Shown one piece after another: positions 16,601 to 25,605 of a stretch of DNA of 64,000 nt. A program made the translations under genes and the position numbers. The stretch is from Leptolinea sp964397625. Lineage in GTDB: Bacteria; Chloroflexota; Anaerolineae; Anaerolineales; Anaerolineaceae. The DNA lies in the NCBI GenBank assembly GCA_964397625.1, contig CAYNJT010000004.1, positions 31,149-95,148 of the forward strand, in the 5' to 3' direction. Within the stretch, counting starts at the first letter, position 1; every line of letters begins with the position of its first letter. Under the pieces are notes generated by a model. That model was not told the DNA's origin, ran no database searches, and worked only from the letters and a program-made list of their open reading frames with translations.

Positions 16601-19399
16601 CTAGAGGTTCAACCAGCGTGCGGCCGTACGCGGCAGATCCGCGAGAGTGCCATTCACCATATGACACTCCGGGATGGATTCGAGGAATAACTTCCCGTAT
16701 TTCTTTGTGAGCAACCGTTTGTCAAACACAGCGACTACACCACGGTCAGATTGGGTGCGAATGAGCCGGCCAAATCCCTGACGGAAACGCAATATGGCTT
16801 CTGGCAAAGAGTATTCATTAAACGGATCGTCAAATGTTTCCGACCGTGCCGCAATAATCGGGTCGGAGGGCACATCAAAGGGCAGCTTTGTGATCGCCAG
16901 AACGGATAACGCCTCCCCTGGAATGTCCACACCTTCCCAGAAGGCGCGAGTTCCCAGTAACACGGCTTTTTCGGCGCCGCGGAAATTTTCCAACAGGGCA
17001 TTAGCTGAAGCACCGACACCCTGCTCGTAAATCTGTATTCCGGCATCAGCCATTCCAGCCGCGATATTTTGTGATGTTTTTTTCAATTGAGCGTAGGAAG
17101 TAAAGAGAACCAGCATACGGCCATTGGTGGCTTTTGCCAACCGGATGAGTCCCGTTTCCAGGGAACGTTGGTAACCATGCGTGTCTGTGATCTCCGGAAT
17201 GTCGTTGATCAAATATAGTAGAGCGGAGTTTTCGTAATCAAAAGGAGAACCGAGCGATAATTCCCCGGCCTCATCCGCGTTCAAACGACTGCGCAAGTAG
17301 TCAAACTCTCCGTGGGCTGTTAATGTGGCAGATGTTAATACCACACTGGTTTTCTGGTGCCAAATATGTTCTTCCATCAATGGGCCAATATGCAGTGGCG
17401 CGATCTGCAGAGTGATACGATTGGAATTGGGCTGCTTTTCGACCCAGTAGATTTGTAATTCATCTGGTTTGGAAACCAGACAACTCACATTTTTGAAAAT
17501 GTCGGCAAAACGGGTGGAGAGGGTAGCCAGGCTGCCGGTCACATCCTGTAATTCCTCATTCGTATCTTCATCATCACCACCCGCAGAACGGATCAAACCA
17601 GAGATCAATTGAAGCATCTCTTTGATCAACTCACCCTCGTCATACCAGATTTCTTCCACATAATTCCAGGTATTCAGTGTGCGGGTGGAATTCTGGATAC
17701 GCTCCTGTTGGGGGTAAGTTCCCATTGGCCGGCCTTCACGTTGGTCAGTCAGAAAGTCATCGATCGAGTTAAAAAACTGATTGTTCAGACTGGTGATCTT
17801 GAAAGCCAGGTCAGAAACCTGCCTGATGGTTTCCTGCAATGCGGCCATATCTGAGGGTTGAAGTACACCTTGGAACTGGACAAGAAAGCGGCCGAGCAAA
17901 CCGGAATTCAACCCACCCAGTTCATGGATTAGCCGGTCGATATCCAACTGGGTGACTTTAAAAGCCAGTGCGCCTGTGGTGGCTTCTTCCATATGGTGGC
18001 CTTCGTCAATGATCAGGTAATTGTATTCGGGCAGAATGCGGCTGCCCGCGGCCACGTCTGACAACAAAAGGGCATGATTGACAACGATCAAATGGGATAT
18101 GGCGGCGGCCTGACGGGATCGGTAAAATGGACATTCGCCGCCCATACGGTTCTGACAGGTTTCTGCTTTGCAGCCTTCATCCTCCGCGGAGAGATGCATC
18201 CACACATCCCATTCCGGAGTTTGATTAAGGTTGATCTCATTGCGATCTCCTGTACCGCCTTCATTTAACCAGATCAACACTTTCCCCAGTACGCGCATTT
18301 CCTCTGCGGTTTCCGGTCCTCGCTGACGCAGCATTTCGAGCCGACGCGGGCAGAGGTAATTGGAGCGTCCTTTTAAAACCACTGAGCGAAGATCGATTTT
18401 CAGAGCTTCCCGCAGGTCGGGAATGTCTTTGTTGATTAATTGATCTTGAAGGTTGATTGTGTTGGTAGAGATAACCACACGGGTATTTGTGTGCAGCGCC
18501 CACAAGGCAGCCGGCACCAGGTAGGCAAATGACTTGCCTGTACCGGTTCCCGCTTCCACCAGCATGTGCTGCCCGTCAGAAAAGGCACGGGTAACAGCTT
18601 TTAGCATTTCAACCTGTTGTGGACGGAATTCATACGAGGAGAAAAATTTTGAAAACGGCCCGCCATGTTCCAGCATGGCCGCAACTTCATCCTCATCAAG
18701 ACGGGGAGTCCCGTCATCCGGTTCGGCATTAATGGTCACCTTGCCGGCTGGTTTTTCAAAGAGAGGGCCAGACGCTACGTGTAAAACCTTACGTGAATGG
18801 AGCGGCTCTTTCGTACGGGCACGCAATACCTGCTGAAGGGAAAATGTTCCGATCCAATCTGTGCGGTCTGCCTGACGTACCAGCTCGGCCAGTAGTTCGA
18901 TGGGAAGTTCTGACGCCTTGCGGATCAGTTTTTCATAAACACCCCGGGTGGCGCGGGCATCATCCAGGGCGCGATGGGTAGCCGGGAAGGGGATGGACAG
19001 GAGCTGCCCCAGAGCTCCCAGATTGTAACGGCTGGCTGTGGGCAGAAAAACGGCTGCCAGTTCATATGTGTCTATAACATCGTTGTATTCAAGAATTCGC
19101 TGTCGGCGTAAAAAACTCAGGTCAAAACGCACGTTGTGACCCAAAACCGGACAATCACCAACAAAATCCTCAAAATCCTGGATTACAGCCTTGATCGGCG
19201 GTTCTTTCAAGACCATCTGATCGGTAATGCCAGTTAATTGCGTAATCATGGGAGGAATTGGTCTCCCCGGATTGATCAATTGTGAATACTCAGCTTCAAT
19301 ACGACTGCCGTTAAATTTCACAGCGCCAATTTCAATGATGGCGTCATTTTGCGGATCCAATCCTGTGGTTTCAATATCCAGGGAGACGATGGAGGTCAT
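16601..19399 (-). CDS. dinG: DinG-family helicase with N-terminal DEDDh exonuclease
   Basis: A DNA repair enzyme of 932 residues. An exonuclease domain (about 1-165) carries SLDIETTGL, GHNVRFDLSFL and HRALDDARA, the DEDDh metal ligands. The superfamily 2 helicase begins near 255: EAGTGTGKS (Walker A), IDEGHH (motif II), and the C-terminal GRLIRTQSDRG motif VI. Between motifs I and II, YLCP, GCKAETC and GECP supply cysteines spaced like the iron-sulphur ligands of XPD and E. coli DinG. I choose ATG 19399, with GGGAAAA 7-13 bases upstream, over a TTG at 19423 overlapping the previous stop. It converges with lysA, leaving one base between stop codons. Confidence 0.9.
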   Translation of the reverse strand: MTSIVSLDIETTGLDPQNDAIIEIGAVKFNGSRIEAEYSQLINPGRPIPPMITQLTGITDQMVLKEPPIKAVIQDFEDFVGDCPVLGHNVRFDLSFLRRQRILEYNDVIDTYELAAVFLPTASRYNLGALGQLLSIPFPATHRALDDARATRGVYEKLIRKASELPIELLAELVRQADRTDWIGTFSLQQVLRARTKEPLHSRKVLHVASGPLFEKPAGKVTINAEPDDGTPRLDEDEVAAMLEHGGPFSKFFSSYEFRPQQVEMLKAVTRAFSDGQHMLVEAGTGTGKSFAYLVPAALWALHTNTRVVISTNTINLQDQLINKDIPDLREALKIDLRSVVLKGRSNYLCPRRLEMLRQRGPETAEEMRVLGKVLIWLNEGGTGDRNEINLNQTPEWDVWMHLSAEDEGCKAETCQNRMGGECPFYRSRQAAAISHLIVVNHALLLSDVAAGSRILPEYNYLIIDEGHHMEEATTGALAFKVTQLDIDRLIHELGGLNSGLLGRFLVQFQGVLQPSDMAALQETIRQVSDLAFKITSLNNQFFNSIDDFLTDQREGRPMGTYPQQERIQNSTRTLNTWNYVEEIWYDEGELIKEMLQLISGLIRSAGGDDEDTNEELQDVTGSLATLSTRFADIFKNVSCLVSKPDELQIYWVEKQPNSNRITLQIAPLHIGPLMEEHIWHQKTSVVLTSATLTAHGEFDYLRSRLNADEAGELSLGSPFDYENSALLYLINDIPEITDTHGYQRSLETGLIRLAKATNGRMLVLFTSYAQLKKTSQNIAAGMADAGIQIYEQGVGASANALLENFRGAEKAVLLGTRAFWEGVDIPGEALSVLAITKLPFDVPSDPIIAARSETFDDPFNEYSLPEAILRFRQGFGRLIRTQSDRGVVAVFDKRLLTKKYGKLFLESIPECHMVNGTLADLPRTAARWLNL

Positions 19400-19419
19400 G
19401 GCGAATTTTTCCCGGGTCG

Positions 19420-21294
19420 TCAACGCTGTACATATTCAGCGGCGTGGTAGACGTTGTAATCAACCAAATTTTTTTCCGCCGAGGGTATACCGCAGACGGT
19501 TTGTATGCCATCACGATTATTAACTTCATCCCAATCGGCGATCAGGATCATCGGGTTCATGGTCTGCAGGTCAATATCCACCAGGATCACCTGCCCGGGC
19601 TTAACCTCAGAGAACAAGGGATATGTCTCCCAGTTAGGCAGGTTGTGAATGCGCGTATCGAATGATTTTTCCCTGATTAGTGGAACGCTGTCAATGGACG
19701 CGGAATCCTGATCTATGATCCGCAGATGGTTGCCGGGAAGAACACGGAAAGAAACGGCCTTAAGACCTGTGGAGCAAGTCACCACCGGGGCAGCCTCATG
19801 CGTTGTCAGTTTGAAGGGGATGAGTGGGATAACGGTCATGAGCAGAAGAATGACTGTGGCAAGCCCCTTGACTGGCGTGAGAGGTTGCAGTTCCACAGTT
19901 TTATTTTTAAAAATCTTCCATGGAATGAACTGGCAAAGGGAAGCCAACCCCAGGGCGGGCAAGACGGCAAAGAAAGGAATGGTGGCGGCGTAAACCCGCA
20001 TTCGATTTGAATCGATGGGTGGGGCAAAGGGGATGGAAAACAATATTCCCAGAAAGGCAAAAAGATGGAAAGATCGCGCGGGTTTCTTAAAATTTTTTAT
20101 GCAGATGAATAAACCCGCGAGAAGCAAAAGATAAAACGCAACACGCGCGATATTACCCACCAGACCCTGTCCGCCAAACCAGCCAATGGAACCATAATAG
20201 TCATCCAGCGAAAAGAATGTCTGATAGGAACTGACGATACCTTTAAACAGATTCTGCGGCTTACGTTTGATTAACTCAAAGGTCTTTGTGTAGGTGAAAT
20301 CTGCCTGCTCTTCTGCCGGCATATACCAGGACTCTGGGTAGTCGGTGAAGATCTGTGTCCAACCCAACCCTCCACGCGCCAGCCCGTAGATGGTGTTGCT
20401 GAAGTTCCCAAAGGGAACACTTTCAGCCGAAGAGTACAAACGAAACGCCGCGGTATTAATGGCAAAGCCAACGATGACTGCCAAAAAGGCTAGAATAAGT
20501 GATCGCCAGTGCAGTAATTTGGATTTCCGAAAGAACCAACCGACCCAGATGGCGATAAATGGCAGGATGATAAAGGCTCCGGCCCGGGCATTCAGACCAA
20601 GACTCAACATCAACAAGCCTGCCAGAAAGTATTTTAATTCTTTCTGTTTGATACCTCGCAGAAAGAGCATCAACGCAAGGCAGCCCAAAGGCAGGCCGGC
20701 GAATTCACTGAGGGTTTTTCCCAGAAGCAGGCGTGAATAGCAAAAGAGAAAGATCAGCAGAGCGGTCGCGGCGATCGGTCCCTCGTACCCTTTGAATTCT
20801 TCAACCGCAAAATAAAGCGCCAAACCGAGGAACACGGTTAACACGGCGACGCTGACATACAGGTTCTGACCGGTGATCCATTGGATTCCAGTCAGCATGG
20901 CGGTGAATAAGGGCCTACGGGAGGCACCTGTGTAGAAGGGTGATCCTTCGGCAAGTCTGCGTGAATCGGTGAAATAACTGCGAGCGTCACTGAATGGAAT
21001 GATCCCGCCGAGCAGATATTGTTCGCTTTGTCCGCTGAACCACAAACCAGAAATGGGTAAAACCAGGATCGCGGAAATAACCCCAAAAAGAAGAAGACGG
21101 GACACCCTTGAGGATAGCTGAAAAACCAGAAATACTAGCAAAACAAGGGGAGCGATGACCGGCAGAAAATCATAACGGAATGCCAGGCCGAACTGTCTTG
21201 GTGTTGGGATGACCAGGAACAGCCATGTGATAAGAACGCCGGCAAAAAATGTTCCCACCTGCCAGGCCGCGTCAAATAATTTTTGTTTGCTCAT
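19420..21294 (-). CDS. Polytopic membrane protein, GT-C glycosyltransferase-like
   Basis: 624 residues with about 12 predicted membrane helices, followed by a soluble C-terminal part of roughly 120 residues. The first large loop carries IIPFSDARSYF, an aspartate position like the catalytic Asp of GT-C enzymes that use lipid-linked sugars (PMT, ArnT). No tight family signature is visible, so a sugar-transfer role at the outer face of the membrane is inference. Two other proteins of similar build lie at 27616-29013 and 41295-43865. The stop overlaps an upstream TTG of the dinG frame; transcription probably continues into dinG. Confidence 0.65.
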   Translation of the reverse strand: MSKQKLFDAAWQVGTFFAGVLITWLFLVIPTPRQFGLAFRYDFLPVIAPLVLLVFLVFQLSSRVSRLLLFGVISAILVLPISGLWFSGQSEQYLLGGIIPFSDARSYFTDSRRLAEGSPFYTGASRRPLFTAMLTGIQWITGQNLYVSVAVLTVFLGLALYFAVEEFKGYEGPIAATALLIFLFCYSRLLLGKTLSEFAGLPLGCLALMLFLRGIKQKELKYFLAGLLMLSLGLNARAGAFIILPFIAIWVGWFFRKSKLLHWRSLILAFLAVIVGFAINTAAFRLYSSAESVPFGNFSNTIYGLARGGLGWTQIFTDYPESWYMPAEEQADFTYTKTFELIKRKPQNLFKGIVSSYQTFFSLDDYYGSIGWFGGQGLVGNIARVAFYLLLLAGLFICIKNFKKPARSFHLFAFLGILFSIPFAPPIDSNRMRVYAATIPFFAVLPALGLASLCQFIPWKIFKNKTVELQPLTPVKGLATVILLLMTVIPLIPFKLTTHEAAPVVTCSTGLKAVSFRVLPGNHLRIIDQDSASIDSVPLIREKSFDTRIHNLPNWETYPLFSEVKPGQVILVDIDLQTMNPMILIADWDEVNNRDGIQTVCGIPSAEKNLVDYNVYHAAEYVQR

Positions 21295-21364
21295 GCAGTG
21301 TTTGTTCCAGGTTTTCGAGAAAAGATTTACCGATTATAGCATTTGATATTCCACCCAAACGAAA

Positions 21365-21394
21365 AACGGCGATCGAAGTCATTCAATCGCCGTT
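21365..21394 (-). terminator. Terminator after the DUF4349 gene
   Basis: A 9-bp stem (AACGGCGAT, 21365-21373, with 21386-21394). On the minus strand it is followed by TTTCGTTTGG, 25 bp past the stop codon. Confidence 0.65.
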
Positions 21395-21418
21395 CTTGAT
21401 TTAAGGTCTATTGGCGGT

Positions 21419-22378
21419 TCAAGTATTCTTTGATGGTTCTTCTTTGGCTTTGGCGGCTTCTTTCTTTGCCCTGCCGCGTCTCACAATAGCCCGGATGATC
21501 AGGAACGCCAGCCAGACCGGAATGAACAGGATGATCAACACTGGCAGCAGGAAAAGCACAATCCATATGGCCGCGTTGGCAAAGAATTTCAACGCGTTTA
21601 TTAAAGACTGGATGGCATCCCGCGCGACACCAGCTGGCTGCCAGCCGCCAATGGATAGCGGCGCAATGGCGGATTTCGACTTCACGGTAATTTCAATCGA
21701 GGACATGGCCGTCGATTCTTCATAATATTTCATCTGGCCTTTAATAACTTCAATCTGCTCACGCACCTGGGTCAATTGATTGAACACAGACATGACATCT
21801 TCTGTGCGGGTTGCGGAAGCCATAATCTCACGCAGTTGGGCTTCGGCGTCTTCCAGGTTCTTCAGGCGGCTCTTCAAGTCTGTGTATTCCTTGGTCACAT
21901 TCTGACCGGTGCGTGTTTCAGACAACACATCGGTTGTCGGATCAGGAACCTGAGCTTTGATACGTTCCATGGCTTCGGTCATGCGGTCGGCTGGAACCCG
22001 AATTGTCAGATGAGCTTCGGGAAGTTCCAACCCATTTTCATTGTGTGTTTTGTAAATATTGGAATTTGCAACAGACCCCTTCATCTCTTCGGCCATTTTG
22101 ATGATCGCGTCCATTGATTTAGCCGGGTCGGCCACGGCAATGGCGATGGTGGCATTCTGCATGATCATCTGATCGACAGCAGATTCATTCGCGCCTGAGC
22201 CGGCCGCTTCGAAATTGGCCGCATCCGCCTGCATGGGCGCAACAGCCAATGGCGCGGCAGGAACAGCACCGCTTTCGACGGCTTTTGGTTCATAGGGCGC
22301 TTCCATTGACCTTGCCGGAGCTGAACAACCGGAAAGCAGAAACGCCAGAATAACAAGAGATAATCCGATTCGGTTCAT
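21419..22378 (-). CDS. DUF4349 lipoprotein
   Basis: 319 residues. A lipoprotein signal peptide ends in LLSGC (lipid-bearing Cys18). Residues about 70-260 match the DUF4349 pattern: repeated-strand segments around a coiled coil (TEYTDLKSRLKNLEDAEAQL and a following helix, near 160-210). The C-terminus has one or two membrane helices (about 270-300) and a basic, Lys/Ala-rich tail in the cytoplasm. The protein is thus held at both ends of its outside domain. The function of DUF4349 is not known; membrane-stress sensing has been suggested from its fold only. GGAGGAG 4-10 bases upstream of the ATG supports the start. Confidence 0.87.
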   Translation of the reverse strand: MNRIGLSLVILAFLLSGCSAPARSMEAPYEPKAVESGAVPAAPLAVAPMQADAANFEAAGSGANESAVDQMIMQNATIAIAVADPAKSMDAIIKMAEEMKGSVANSNIYKTHNENGLELPEAHLTIRVPADRMTEAMERIKAQVPDPTTDVLSETRTGQNVTKEYTDLKSRLKNLEDAEAQLREIMASATRTEDVMSVFNQLTQVREQIEVIKGQMKYYEESTAMSSIEITVKSKSAIAPLSIGGWQPAGVARDAIQSLINALKFFANAAIWIVLFLLPVLIILFIPVWLAFLIIRAIVRRGRAKKEAAKAKEEPSKNT

Positions 22379-22447
22379 ACAATCTCCTCCACACCTGATG
22401 ATTTTTCCACCGAATTGACGATAGAGACAGTAAAAATGTTCCCGGTA

Positions 22448-23176
22448 TTACCAACCGCCGAAGAGGCGGTCTCCATTTCTTACAGGAAGGCCAGATCGGA
22501 GAATCCTTTGTTGTACGGCAGAAATATCATAGGCGATACGTCTTAAATCCCAGGTCTTATCGCGTAGATCTAATATAGCATAGCACGCGCGGGGATCGGC
22601 GTCACGCGGCTGCCCGACTGAACCAGGATTGAGAATCGCGCGTCCGGTCAATTGTGTACTCAACGGATTGTCTGAGTTCATGGCGTATAAGGATGATTTT
22701 CCATTCTTGGTATGGTAAATCACCGGAATATGTGTATGACCGATCAGACAGAATGGAGTGGCAAAATAATCAAGGTTATCTGCAGCACTTTCAACATCAA
22801 GGATGTATTCCCATATGGAATTTCTTGGGCTTCCGTGAGTTAGAGTAAAGCCGTGGCGTACAGTTTTTTTCCTCAAACCGGTCAGGTACAGCTTGCTTTC
22901 TTTGGTCAGGTTTTCCTGATTCCAGATGGTCGTTTCCCTGGCTTCGGAATTGAAGCTGTCCATGTCAATCTGTCCGAGGGCAGCCGCGTCATGGTTGCCC
23001 AGAATGCAAACCGTGTATGGCAGGTTGGCGATACGATCGATCACTTCGTTGGGATCGGGGCCATATCCAACAAGATCGCCCAAACACCAGACTGCATCCA
23101 CAGAACCGGCATCTGCCAGTACTGCGTCAAGCGCGGTAAGGTTGGCGTGAATGTCGGAGATGACCAGGATTCTCAT
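22448..23176 (-). CDS. Calcineurin-like metallophosphoesterase (YfcE/MJ0936-like)
   Basis: A cytoplasmic phosphoesterase of 242 residues. Metal ligands are visible in order: SDIHAN at 6-11 (D7, H9), GDLVGYGPDP, GNHD near 66, HGSP near 116 and GHTHIP near 149. The fold is that of small bacterial phosphodiesterases; the natural substrate is unknown. I choose ATG 23176, which follows the preceding DUF3048 stop by 5 bases and starts directly with the beta strand MRILVISDIH; a longer frame overlaps the neighbour without homology. Last gene of the CoA/DUF3048 operon. Confidence 0.9.
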   Translation of the reverse strand: MRILVISDIHANLTALDAVLADAGSVDAVWCLGDLVGYGPDPNEVIDRIANLPYTVCILGNHDAAALGQIDMDSFNSEARETTIWNQENLTKESKLYLTGLRKKTVRHGFTLTHGSPRNSIWEYILDVESAADNLDYFATPFCLIGHTHIPVIYHTKNGKSSLYAMNSDNPLSTQLTGRAILNPGSVGQPRDADPRACYAILDLRDKTWDLRRIAYDISAVQQRILRSGLPVRNGDRLFGGW

Positions 23177-23181
23177 AGGGA

Positions 23182-24420
23182 TCAGGGGATGTTGAATTGG
23201 ACATTCCATTGACCTTCTTCCTTTTGGTCAATGGTGGATTCAAGCCCAAGAATGACAAACCATGTATTTCCCGGCTTCAGGGGCAGTGCCTTGTTCTTCT
23301 CATCAAAGAAGATCATAGGCATTTCGTTAGCGGGAGAGCGCCAGTATCCAGGGATCATGCGACCGTCCCGGAAAAATATTGCCTTGCGTGCTTTTTTGTT
23401 GGCCCACAATTCAATATTATGTAATGTTGGATTGTATTCATTGTAGCGGGCATATAACAAAACGACATTGTCAAACGCCAATTGATTGCCGGTCAGCTGG
23501 TCATCGAGAGGAACAAGCTTAACCGGGTTTTCTGGGATTGTGGATTCAGTCCAACGGAGATATTTGCGTTGAGAGGGATTGTATCTCCATTCACTTTCGT
23601 TAAGGTCATTATACCGGATACGAACTGAATTTCCCTCAAAAAATTCAATTTCTGGGGGAATTGAGTTAAAAACCATTCCGGTAACAATCTGCCGGTAATT
23701 ATTAATTTTGTTGGTTTTAAGATAATCATCAAATTTCGTCAGGTTCGCGAAGACGGAATTTACTGTGTGGGCACCGGTATCACATAAAGCCGGACAGGTT
23801 GATTCTCTGACTGTTATGGCTAATCCATCCAACTCGGCTCGTAATGTATTGCGAACACGCGGATCGGCGCTGGCATAGGCAAACACGGATTGATACATGG
23901 TCGCGAGCTGTAAATCGGCTAACCGCGCGGACCGAACGGGGCCCACTTTTTCTGGTTTTTGACCATAGTAAATGGCAGAGAAGCGATTCATACCCTCGCC
24001 GATGAAATATTCAAAAACCAGGTCTGCCAATGAAAGCCCAAATTGAGGGCGCCCGCTGGGTGGAAAATTGCTCACCTTGACCATCACCGGGCGGCGATCC
24101 AAAACAGCGGGATCGTCAACTTTCAAACCGGTTAAGGGGTTGATATCTTTTGGAAAACGGTCCGGCCCATAATGTACTGCCTCGACTGTGGAAGTGAGGG
24201 TTGGAATGGGTGTGTATGTGGGTGGGGGCACAGGAGATGATGTCGCGGTTTCCGTCAGAGTCGGAGCAATTGTGTTTTCCAGTGTTGGTGTTTTTTGTAT
24301 TGTGGAGGTGTAAGCAGGAATCTCGGTTGCCGGTAAAACTTTCTCTACCGGTTTGCACCCCATTAGCGAAGTGGTGAGATACATGCTCATGATGAACGCC
24401 ACAAAAAAACGCCGATTCAT
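23182..24420 (-). CDS. DUF3048 (YerB-like) lipoprotein, copy 1
   Basis: 412 residues. The signal peptide ends in SLMGC (lipobox), followed by a Thr/Pro-rich tether to about residue 85. The DUF3048 domain begins at NPLTGLKVDDPAVLDRRPVMVK. It shows the conserved GPVRSAR near 170 and, near the C-terminus, GNTWFV. The family is secreted in Gram-positive and Chloroflexota bacteria and structurally close to B. subtilis YerB; its molecular role is unknown. It is a diverged tandem paralogue of the gene 18 bp upstream, with the same order of motifs. Probably anchored to the outer face of the membrane. Confidence 0.88.
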   Translation of the reverse strand: MNRRFFVAFIMSMYLTTSLMGCKPVEKVLPATEIPAYTSTIQKTPTLENTIAPTLTETATSSPVPPPTYTPIPTLTSTVEAVHYGPDRFPKDINPLTGLKVDDPAVLDRRPVMVKVSNFPPSGRPQFGLSLADLVFEYFIGEGMNRFSAIYYGQKPEKVGPVRSARLADLQLATMYQSVFAYASADPRVRNTLRAELDGLAITVRESTCPALCDTGAHTVNSVFANLTKFDDYLKTNKINNYRQIVTGMVFNSIPPEIEFFEGNSVRIRYNDLNESEWRYNPSQRKYLRWTESTIPENPVKLVPLDDQLTGNQLAFDNVVLLYARYNEYNPTLHNIELWANKKARKAIFFRDGRMIPGYWRSPANEMPMIFFDEKNKALPLKPGNTWFVILGLESTIDQKEEGQWNVQFNIP

Positions 24421-24438
24421 TGTTATCTCTATTTTCGG

Positions 24439-25605
24439 TTATGGAACATAAAAGAATAGTTCAAATCTTCCGCCTTGCGGATTTGAAAGTTGAGAACTGA
24501 TCCCGGCTAGAACAATCCATGTGTTACCGGGTTTCAGCGGCATGGGTGAACCATCCTTAAGAAGGAATTCAAACGGTTGTGAGTGATCACGAGTTGTCCA
24601 TTTTCCGTCATATTTCAATCCATCTCTGAAGTACACGGCCGTTTGCGGGCCCAGGTTGTTCCAAAGATCGATGTTGTGCAGTGTACGGTTGTACTCGATA
24701 TAGAAAGTGGATAACACGATCAGGTTTGAAAAACCGAGCTGAATACCGTTGTTTCGATCCACCAGCGGGATCATTGTAAGCGGCTCACCTTCGTTGCCAT
24801 CTTCAATCCAGCGCAGGTATTTCCCGGAAGCGGCGTCATACTGCCATTCCCCTCGATTGATTTCAGAGTATTGAATGAGAACCTGACTGGCGGCTTCTCC
24901 ACCGGGTGGGGGATCGTTTGTGAAGGTTGCAAATTGCAGGCCAGGTTTTTCCTGCATGACGCCCTTTGATCGTGCCAATTCGGTTACTCCGGCAGAGTCG
25001 GCGAACACCCCGGTCACACTGTGGGTATCATCACCGCAGACCGGAGGGCATGGCGCGTATTTATAGGCGATCGCGCGGGCGCCAAGTTCGGCATCCAGCA
25101 CAGTATCCACGCGTTCATCGGCGTTTCCGTAGACCAATACACCCTGGAACATGTTGGCGAGCTGGGCATCCACCAGTCTGCCTGAACGGATGGGCCCAAC
25201 CTGAGGTGAATCATTACCGTAGAACAGGGCCAGAAAGCGATTAAACATCTCTCCGATGTAGTAGTCGAAAACAATATCGGCAGATGACAGGCCGGCATGC
25301 GGCCGCCCGGTGCGCGGATAGTTTGACACTTTAATCATGACCGGAAGCCGGTTCAATTTTTCCGGGTCGTCCACCGCGAGCCCTGTTAATGGATTGATAT
25401 TCTGGGGAACAGGTGTTGGTTCGACTGATGGAGTTTCCAGTGCAACTGTTTCAAGCGTTGGAATAGGATCCTGTTCCAACGTTGGGATCGCGATTGATGA
25501 AGGAACTACCGTTCCCCGGGTGGAGGGAGACAAACCAGCCACCTGACATGAAATCAGGAGGGGTAAAAGCAGAAATAGAAGTCCACGTCTCCAGAATCTA
25601 CTCAA
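24439..25605 (-). CDS. DUF3048 (YerB-like) lipoprotein, copy 2
   Basis: 388 residues. The signal peptide ends in LLISC (lipobox), then a Thr/Pro/Val-rich tether to about 65. The DUF3048 domain starts at NPLTGLAVDDPEKLNRLPVM and contains GPIRSGR and the terminal GNTWIVLAGI, mirroring the downstream copy. The start is a TTG that overlaps the coaBC stop (TTGA), so it is likely translated by coupling; no other start codon precedes the signal peptide. Function unknown. Duplication followed by divergence of the two copies is apparent from equal length and motif order. Confidence 0.85.
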   Translation of the reverse strand: MSRFWRRGLLFLLLPLLISCQVAGLSPSTRGTVVPSSIAIPTLEQDPIPTLETVALETPSVEPTPVPQNINPLTGLAVDDPEKLNRLPVMIKVSNYPRTGRPHAGLSSADIVFDYYIGEMFNRFLALFYGNDSPQVGPIRSGRLVDAQLANMFQGVLVYGNADERVDTVLDAELGARAIAYKYAPCPPVCGDDTHSVTGVFADSAGVTELARSKGVMQEKPGLQFATFTNDPPPGGEAASQVLIQYSEINRGEWQYDAASGKYLRWIEDGNEGEPLTMIPLVDRNNGIQLGFSNLIVLSTFYIEYNRTLHNIDLWNNLGPQTAVYFRDGLKYDGKWTTRDHSQPFEFLLKDGSPMPLKPGNTWIVLAGISSQLSNPQGGRFELFFYVP

